NCBI GenBank assembly: GCA_041159745.1
Contig: JBEAXP010000086.1
Location: 1-32,788 of the forward strand
Length of the DNA stretch: 32,788 nt
Direction of reading: 5' to 3'
Source: Casp-actino8 sp041159745
GTDB taxonomy: Bacteria > Actinomycetota > Acidimicrobiia > Acidimicrobiales > Ilumatobacteraceae
In this document: positions 28,657 through 32,788 of the stretch, piece after piece
How positions within the stretch are numbered: the first letter of the stretch is position 1
How the letters are laid out: every line of letters begins with the position of its first letter
The notes under the pieces: model-generated
What the model was told of the DNA's origin: nothing
Databases searched by the model: none
What the model saw: only the letters and a program-made list of their open reading frames with translations
Position numbers and translations under genes: made by a program

Positions 28657-29544
28657 TCAGCGGCGCCGGCGACGCAGAGTGGCCTCGATACGCGCGATTC
28701 GCGTCCGGGCCGGGGGATGAGTTTCGAGAAGTCGCGACCATCGTGACGGTCGTCCGTTCTGGTGATTCGTCGTGCGTCGCAGCGCCTCGGCCAGCTGACG
28801 GCCGTACCCCATGCTGATCACGCGTTGGTCGGCTCTGAACTCGGCCGATCGTCCGACCAGATTGCTGAGCGCGTGGCTGGCCACACTGCCGATCTCGAAG
28901 AACCACGAGAGCCCGTTGAAGACGGAAGCGACCACACGCCCGGCTCCCCGAGCCGGACCGGATGATCGAGCGAAGGTGTCGGACGCGGCCAAGGCGACGT
29001 TGCGGAGATACGCACCGAGTCGGGCGAGGGTGGTGACCGGCAGCATGAGCCATTGCTGCAAGGTCAGTGCGATCGTGTGCGATCCGAGGTGATGGCAGAA
29101 CTCGTGCGCGAGAACTCCGCAGAGAGCGTCGTGCTCGAGATGACGGGCGGCGTACGACGTCACGACCACGAGGTGTCCGCCCGACGCGAATGCGTTCACG
29201 GCGTCGTCGTCCACGACGCCGAGGGCGAACCCGCGATCTCGTACGTGCAACGCTTGGGCGACTTCGTCGAAGGCGCGTTGAAGGCGCGGGGCCTCCTCGG
29301 CGGTGGGACGTCGGGCGCCGATGAGGCGAGTGAGCACCACGCGCTGGACCACCGGCACGAACAGCGCCAGACCCGCCAGCACGTAGATCCCGGCCGCGGC
29401 GGGATACGAGACGTCGATCACCAGATTCAGGACCAGCCAGAACGGAACCATGGCCAGGGCCCACAACGGCAGAACGGCGATCAGTGGGATGGCCGCGAGC
29501 AGCGCGGCGCGGTCGAAATTCCGTGATCCGCGCCGGTCGGCCAT
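28657..29544 (-). CDS. M48-family membrane metalloprotease (HtpX-like)
   Basis: A 295-residue protein. Two N-terminal membrane helices (about 13-45 and 50-72) precede a cytoplasmic protease domain with the zinc motif HEFCH (147-151, in GVLAHEFCHHLGSHTIAL) and the later SAEFRADQ segment supplying the third ligand Glu. Preceding sequence VVDDDAVNAFASGGHLVVVTS is typical of M48 enzymes. HtpX-like proteases degrade damaged membrane proteins. The ATG 29544 start is preferred over upstream in-frame codons because these precede the divergent esterase gene promoter. An AAGACT box lies 6 nt upstream. Confidence 0.9.
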   Translation of the reverse strand: MADRRGSRNFDRAALLAAIPLIAVLPLWALAMVPFWLVLNLVIDVSYPAAAGIYVLAGLALFVPVVQRVVLTRLIGARRPTAEEAPRLQRAFDEVAQALHVRDRGFALGVVDDDAVNAFASGGHLVVVTSYAARHLEHDALCGVLAHEFCHHLGSHTIALTLQQWLMLPVTTLARLGAYLRNVALAASDTFARSSGPARGAGRVVASVFNGLSWFFEIGSVASHALSNLVGRSAEFRADQRVISMGYGRQLAEALRRTTNHQNGRPSRWSRLLETHPPARTRIARIEATLRRRRR

Positions 29545-29569
29545 GGAGTCAGTCTTGCCGTTCGTGGGG

Positions 29570-29575
29570 TAGAAC
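29570..29575 (+). promoter_or_regulatory. -10-like box TAGAAC of the esterase operon
   Basis: TAGAAC, 6 nt, then ATG 29582. It is in the 37-bp gap between the divergent M48 and esterase genes. Confidence 0.35.
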
Positions 29576-29581
29576 TGAGCC

Positions 29582-30358
29582 ATGACCCACCACATCGATA
29601 ACGCGCCGGTGATCCCGGGCGCCGAAGCCTGGAGCCATCACGGAACGCAGTCGGTCGGAGCTCTGTGCATCCACGGATTCACCGGCAATCCGTCGTCGAT
29701 GCGTGGCGTCGCCGAGGCCTTCGCCGCCGCGGGCTATCACGTGGAATTGCCTCGTCTCCCCGGACACGGAACCGCGGTGAGCGACATGCTCCCGACTCGC
29801 TGGTCGCATTGGTCGGGCGAGGTCGAGAACGCGTATCAGCGTCTCGCGCAACGCGTCGACAAGGTCGTGGTCGCGGGTCTGTCCATGGGCGGCTCGCTGA
29901 CGCTCTGGACCGCCATCAACCATCCCGAGGTGAGCGGAATCGTGTGCGTGAACCCGGCGGCCCAACCGCAGGCGCAGGAGATGGTCGACATGGTCGAGGG
30001 ACTCATCGCCGAAGGAACCGAGGTGTTCCCCGGCATCGGGTCCGACATCGCCGACCCGAACGTGACCGAGACCGCGTACCCCGAGACTCCGCTGCGGCCA
30101 CTGGTGTCGCTCGTGAAGGACGGCATCACTCCGATGGTGCCCCGATACGCGAATTGCACCGTGCCGCTTCTCCTCATCACGTCGCGCAACGATCACGTGG
30201 TCGATCCGGTGCAGAGCGACCAGTTGGCCGAGCAATGGGGTGGCCCGGTCGAGCGCATCCTGCTCGACCGGAGTTATCACGTCGCGACTCAGGACTTCGA
30301 CAAGGAATTGATCTTCGAGTCGGCCGTGGCGTTCGCCGCCAAGGTCACTGCCTCGTAG
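29582..30358 (+). CDS. Alpha/beta hydrolase, carboxylesterase / monoacylglycerol lipase type
   Basis: A 258-residue hydrolase resembling Est30-type carboxylesterases. HGFTGNPSSM is the oxyanion loop, GLSMGG holds nucleophile Ser101, SRNDHVVDP holds Asp204 and SYHVATQDFDK holds His233, so the triad is complete. RLPGHGTAVSDM is the typical strand-4 region. The substrate is probably a short or medium acyl ester or a monoacylglycerol. It is followed after 6 bp by lgt, suggesting cotranscription in a lipid-related operon. Confidence 0.9.
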   Translation: MTHHIDNAPVIPGAEAWSHHGTQSVGALCIHGFTGNPSSMRGVAEAFAAAGYHVELPRLPGHGTAVSDMLPTRWSHWSGEVENAYQRLAQRVDKVVVAGLSMGGSLTLWTAINHPEVSGIVCVNPAAQPQAQEMVDMVEGLIAEGTEVFPGIGSDIADPNVTETAYPETPLRPLVSLVKDGITPMVPRYANCTVPLLLITSRNDHVVDPVQSDQLAEQWGGPVERILLDRSYHVATQDFDKELIFESAVAFAAKVTAS

Positions 30359-30364
30359 GCGATC

Positions 30365-31219
30365 ATGCTCGCCATCGTCGACTCGATCGTCGCGTCGTTC
30401 CCGAGCCCGAGCGATGGTTCGCTCGACATCGGTCCGCTCAAGTTGCGCGCGTACGGCTTGATGATCGCCATCGGCGTCATCGTGGCGGTGCGGTGGGCCG
30501 GCCGTCGCTTCGAAGTGGCCGGAATCGGCGATGCCGATCTCGCATCGGGGATGGCGCTATGGGCGGTGCCGGCCGGTGTGATCGGCGCGCGGATCTATCA
30601 CGTGGCCACCGACTGGCAGCGTTTCTCCGATGAGCCGGGCGACATCGTCAAGATCTGGGAAGGCGGCCTCGGAATCCCCGGTGGCATCCTTCTCGGCACG
30701 ATCGTCGGCGTGTGGTACTTCAAGAAGAACGGCGTGTCGGTTCCGCTCGCGTTGTGGGCGGTGGCGCCGACGCTCGCGATCGCGCAGTCGATCGGCCGTT
30801 GGGGCAACTGGTTCAACCAAGAACTCTTCGGACGGCCGACCGATCTTCCGTGGGGTCTCGAGATCGACGCCGACAAGGTCGCGTCGGCGGGCTACGCGCC
30901 GGGCACCCTTTTCCACCCGACGTTCCTCTACGAGTCGTTGTGGAACGCCGCGCTCGCGGTGGTTCTCGTGATCCTCGGCCGGCGCATGCTGTCGTCTCGG
31001 CCGGCCCGTCTGCTCGCGTGCTACGTGATCGGATACGGAGTCGGTCGATTCTGGATCGAAGGTTTGCGAATCGACCCGGCCAAGGAGGGCGGCGGACTCC
31101 GCCTCAACCAGTGGATGTCGATCGTGCTGATCGTCGGCGGTGTGGCCTACCTGGTGTGGGCTCGGTCGCGGCCCGCACCGAAGGTGGCGGCCGACGGTGA
31201 AGTACCGTCGGCTTCATGA
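30365..31219 (+). CDS. lgt: Prolipoprotein diacylglyceryl transferase
   Basis: A 284-residue polytopic membrane enzyme that transfers diacylglycerol to the lipobox Cys. The signature AQSIGRWGNWFNQELFGRPTDLPWGLEI (about 140-168) contains the essential Arg/Asn, and HPTFLYESLWN lies in the following loop. YGVGRFWIEGLR matches the C-terminal conserved region. The HGG seen in E. coli Lgt reads PGG here (LGIPGGILLG). The gene provides the first step of the pathway whose last step is represented by the atypical lnt 2.4 kb away on the other strand. It overlaps the enoyl-CoA hydratase gene (ATGA). Confidence 0.95.
   Translation: MLAIVDSIVASFPSPSDGSLDIGPLKLRAYGLMIAIGVIVAVRWAGRRFEVAGIGDADLASGMALWAVPAGVIGARIYHVATDWQRFSDEPGDIVKIWEGGLGIPGGILLGTIVGVWYFKKNGVSVPLALWAVAPTLAIAQSIGRWGNWFNQELFGRPTDLPWGLEIDADKVASAGYAPGTLFHPTFLYESLWNAALAVVLVILGRRMLSSRPARLLACYVIGYGVGRFWIEGLRIDPAKEGGGLRLNQWMSIVLIVGGVAYLVWARSRPAPKVAADGEVPSAS
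31203..31208 (+). promoter_or_regulatory. Internal -10-like box TACCGT before the enoyl-CoA hydratase gene
   Basis: TACCGT, 7 nt, then ATG 31216. It lies within the last codons of lgt, so the hydratase may be transcribed separately as a leaderless mRNA as well as from the operon. Confidence 0.4.
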
Positions 31220-32013
31220 CCGACCACGACTTCGCCCTTCTCGACGTCCCCGTTGCCGGAGTGGGCGTCATCACGCTCAACAATCCCGATCGCCTCAACG
31301 CCTGGAGCGGTCGGATCGCCGAGCGGTTCTGGGCCCGAATCGACGAAGCGCGTGATCGCGACGACATCCGCGTGGTCGTCATCACCGGCGCCGGTCGCGG
31401 GTTCTGCCCGGGTGCCGACATGGACACGCTCAATCAGATTCGCGCCAATCCCGGAGGCGGATCGGGTGCGGCCGTCGGTTCGCGTCGCTACAGCGAATTG
31501 ATCGACTACCCGAAGCCGGTGATCGCCGCCATCAATGGCGCCGCCGCCGGCGTGGGCCTGGTGCTCGCGATGTTCTGCGACATTCGCTTCGCGGCTTCCG
31601 GTGCCAAGTTCACGACGGCGTTCAGTCGCCGCGGGCTCATCGCCGAGTACGGCGCGTCGTGGGCGTTGCCCCGACTGGTCGGACTTCCGCGGGCACTCGA
31701 TCTCTTGTTGTCCGGTCGCGTGTTCACATCCGACGAAGCCGGCGAGATGGGTCTCGTGAACGCCGTCGTCGCTCCCGATCAACTCATGAGCCACACTCTC
31801 GCGTACGCGTCCGATCTCGCGCAGAACTGCAGCCCCACCAGTTGGGCGGTCATGAAGAACCAGTTGTACGGCGATCACGCGGTGTCGGCCGACGAGGCCA
31901 CGTCTCGTTCGCTGCCGCTCATGGACGCGTCGTTGAAGCGCGCCGACTTCCAGGAGGGTGTGCAGTCGTATCTCGACAAGCGCCCGCCGAACTTCGCCCC
32001 GTTCAGCGGCTGA
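31216..32013 (+). CDS. Enoyl-CoA hydratase/isomerase family protein
   Basis: A 265-residue crotonase-fold enzyme. GVITLNNPDRLNAWS, VVITGAGRGFCPGADMDTL (first oxyanion strand), KPVIAAINGAAAGVGLVLAMFCDIRFAA (second oxyanion Gly) and FSRRGLIAEYGASWALPRLVG with the catalytic Glu are all present. It probably acts in fatty-acid or related CoA-thioester breakdown; the substrate cannot be told. The start overlaps the lgt stop (ATGA at 31216-31219). The 3' end overlaps the convergent galT by 11 bp. Confidence 0.92.
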   Translation: MTDHDFALLDVPVAGVGVITLNNPDRLNAWSGRIAERFWARIDEARDRDDIRVVVITGAGRGFCPGADMDTLNQIRANPGGGSGAAVGSRRYSELIDYPKPVIAAINGAAAGVGLVLAMFCDIRFAASGAKFTTAFSRRGLIAEYGASWALPRLVGLPRALDLLLSGRVFTSDEAGEMGLVNAVVAPDQLMSHTLAYASDLAQNCSPTSWAVMKNQLYGDHAVSADEATSRSLPLMDASLKRADFQEGVQSYLDKRPPNFAPFSG

Positions 32014-32788
32014 GGTCGCGCAACCGGGCGGCCACGTCCTCGGGCACGACCGGATTGAAGTACTCGCCGGCTCCGATCTCGGCGGCGGCGATGAATCGCG
32101 GCAACCGACGTTGGCGCCAGGGCGACACGATGTCGATGCTGAGCCACGCGTTCCGCAGAGTGCCGTCGAACGGCCGCTGGTTGACCCACATCATGTAGGG
32201 GAGCGGTTCGTCGAAGAGTCGATCGAGGCGATCGAAGACGTCGACCAACATCGCCGCCAGGTCGTCGCGCTGCCGATCGTCGAGCGAGGGCAGGTCGCCG
32301 ACTCGATCAGTGGGCGCGATCGACAAGGCGAGTGGGAATTCGGACGCGTAGGGAACGTCGCACGCCCACGAAGCGTTGGAGGCGACGCGACGGTCCGACG
32401 AATGGGTGACGGGTTGCCAGTCGGAGTCGAAGAGGCGGCGGGGTCGATCGGGTACGTGGTCGTAGGCGTAGATCTGCCCGTGAGGGTGCGAGATCGTCGC
32501 GCCCACCGGCGCACCGCGGTTCTCGAACACCAGCACGAATGCGACGTCGTCTCGCCGTCCGAGCGCGCTGGTGCGTTCGGCCCACAGATCGACGACCTTG
32601 CGCACACCGGCGAGACCCAATGACTGAATGGTCGCGTCGTGGTCCGGCGAGTAGAGGACGACCTCGCACCGATCATCGGGCATGGCCGGCCAGCGATTGG
32701 GAAACCAACGCACGTCGTACGGTTCGGGGGCTTCCAGCCCACCCGGACAGAAGGGGCAGCCGGCGACGTCGGTGTTGGTGGGCAGATT
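32003..32788 (-). CDS. galT: Galactose-1-phosphate uridylyltransferase (5' end outside window)
   Basis: The last 261 residues are visible; the frame runs open to the right edge, so the start is missing. The fragment begins with NTDVAGCPFCPGG, whose CxxC binds zinc, and continues with VRWFPNRWPAM and the catalytic triad ISHPHGQIYAY (His-Pro-His). The C-terminal half (VPYASEFPLALSIAPTDRVGDLPSL, PYMMWVNQRPF) is the second HIT-like domain. GalT exchanges UMP between UDP-glucose and galactose-1-phosphate in the Leloir pathway. An aldose epimerase at 25171 could serve the same pathway but is not linked to it. Confidence 0.93.
   Translation of the reverse strand, partial: NLPTNTDVAGCPFCPGGLEAPEPYDVRWFPNRWPAMPDDRCEVVLYSPDHDATIQSLGLAGVRKVVDLWAERTSALGRRDDVAFVLVFENRGAPVGATISHPHGQIYAYDHVPDRPRRLFDSDWQPVTHSSDRRVASNASWACDVPYASEFPLALSIAPTDRVGDLPSLDDRQRDDLAAMLVDVFDRLDRLFDEPLPYMMWVNQRPFDGTLRNAWLSIDIVSPWRQRRLPRFIAAAEIGAGEYFNPVVPEDVAARLRDLSR

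Overview
The window is GC-rich, densely packed chromosomal DNA from a free-living actinobacterium. An Acidimicrobiia-type lineage (Ilumatobacter-like) is my best guess from gene content, not from any search. Pointers are a secretin-less (monoderm) Tad pilus locus, an HU protein with a lysine/alanine/proline tail, a HelR-type RNA polymerase-recycling ATPase, a DDN-type (F420) nitroreductase, a DtxR-family regulator, an actinobacterial-style sortase, and many genes that start 6-8 nt after a TANNNT box, as in leaderless actinobacterial transcripts. I see no tRNA, rRNA, IS element, phage gene or CRISPR array, and no gene-free stretch longer than about 110 bp.

Layout. (1) 1-6693, plus strand: a Tad/Flp pilus operon (flp end, tadE, tadG-like, cpaB, cpaE/tadZ, tadA, tadB, tadC, prepilin peptidase) closed by a small sigma factor. 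Almost every junction is an ATGA or GTGA overlap. The exception is the peptidase junction, which looks frameshifted. A perfect 16-bp hairpin lies over the sigma stop codon. (2) 6726-8406, minus: HU, a TetR regulator and a small protein related to bacterial eRF1-like proteins. (3) 8503-10053, plus: an orphan acetolactate-synthase-like ThDP enzyme. (4) 10054-13552, minus: thioesterase, cystathionine beta-synthase, cystathionine gamma-synthase/lyase and F420-type nitroreductase, i.e. a transsulfuration operon. (5) 13649-17739: cold-shock protein, YbaK deacylase, HelR, a lipoprotein and a DtxR/MntR-like regulator. (6) 17786-20107: a membrane-anchored protein of unknown role and an ALDH7 aldehyde dehydrogenase. 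(7) 20126-23233, minus: a glycosyltransferase / methyltransferase / alpha-toroid trio that looks like a glycoconjugate or lipid modification unit. (8) 23262-25079, minus: one polypeptide combining an ECF sigma factor, a zinc-binding anti-sigma-like segment, a membrane helix and an extracytoplasmic domain. (9) 25171-32788: aldose epimerase, DTD, Lnt (without any cysteine), a putative lipoprotein sortase, an M48 protease, esterase, Lgt, enoyl-CoA hydratase and a partial GalT.

Themes. The cell surface dominates: Tad pili, Lgt and Lnt for lipoprotein maturation, a sortase that may itself be a lipoprotein, an M48 membrane protease, a glycosyltransferase trio and a membrane-tethered sigma factor. 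The strongest candidates for something undescribed are the one-protein sigma/anti-sigma/sensor fusion (23262-25079) and the apolipoprotein N-acyltransferase homologue whose catalytic cysteine is serine (26441-27943).
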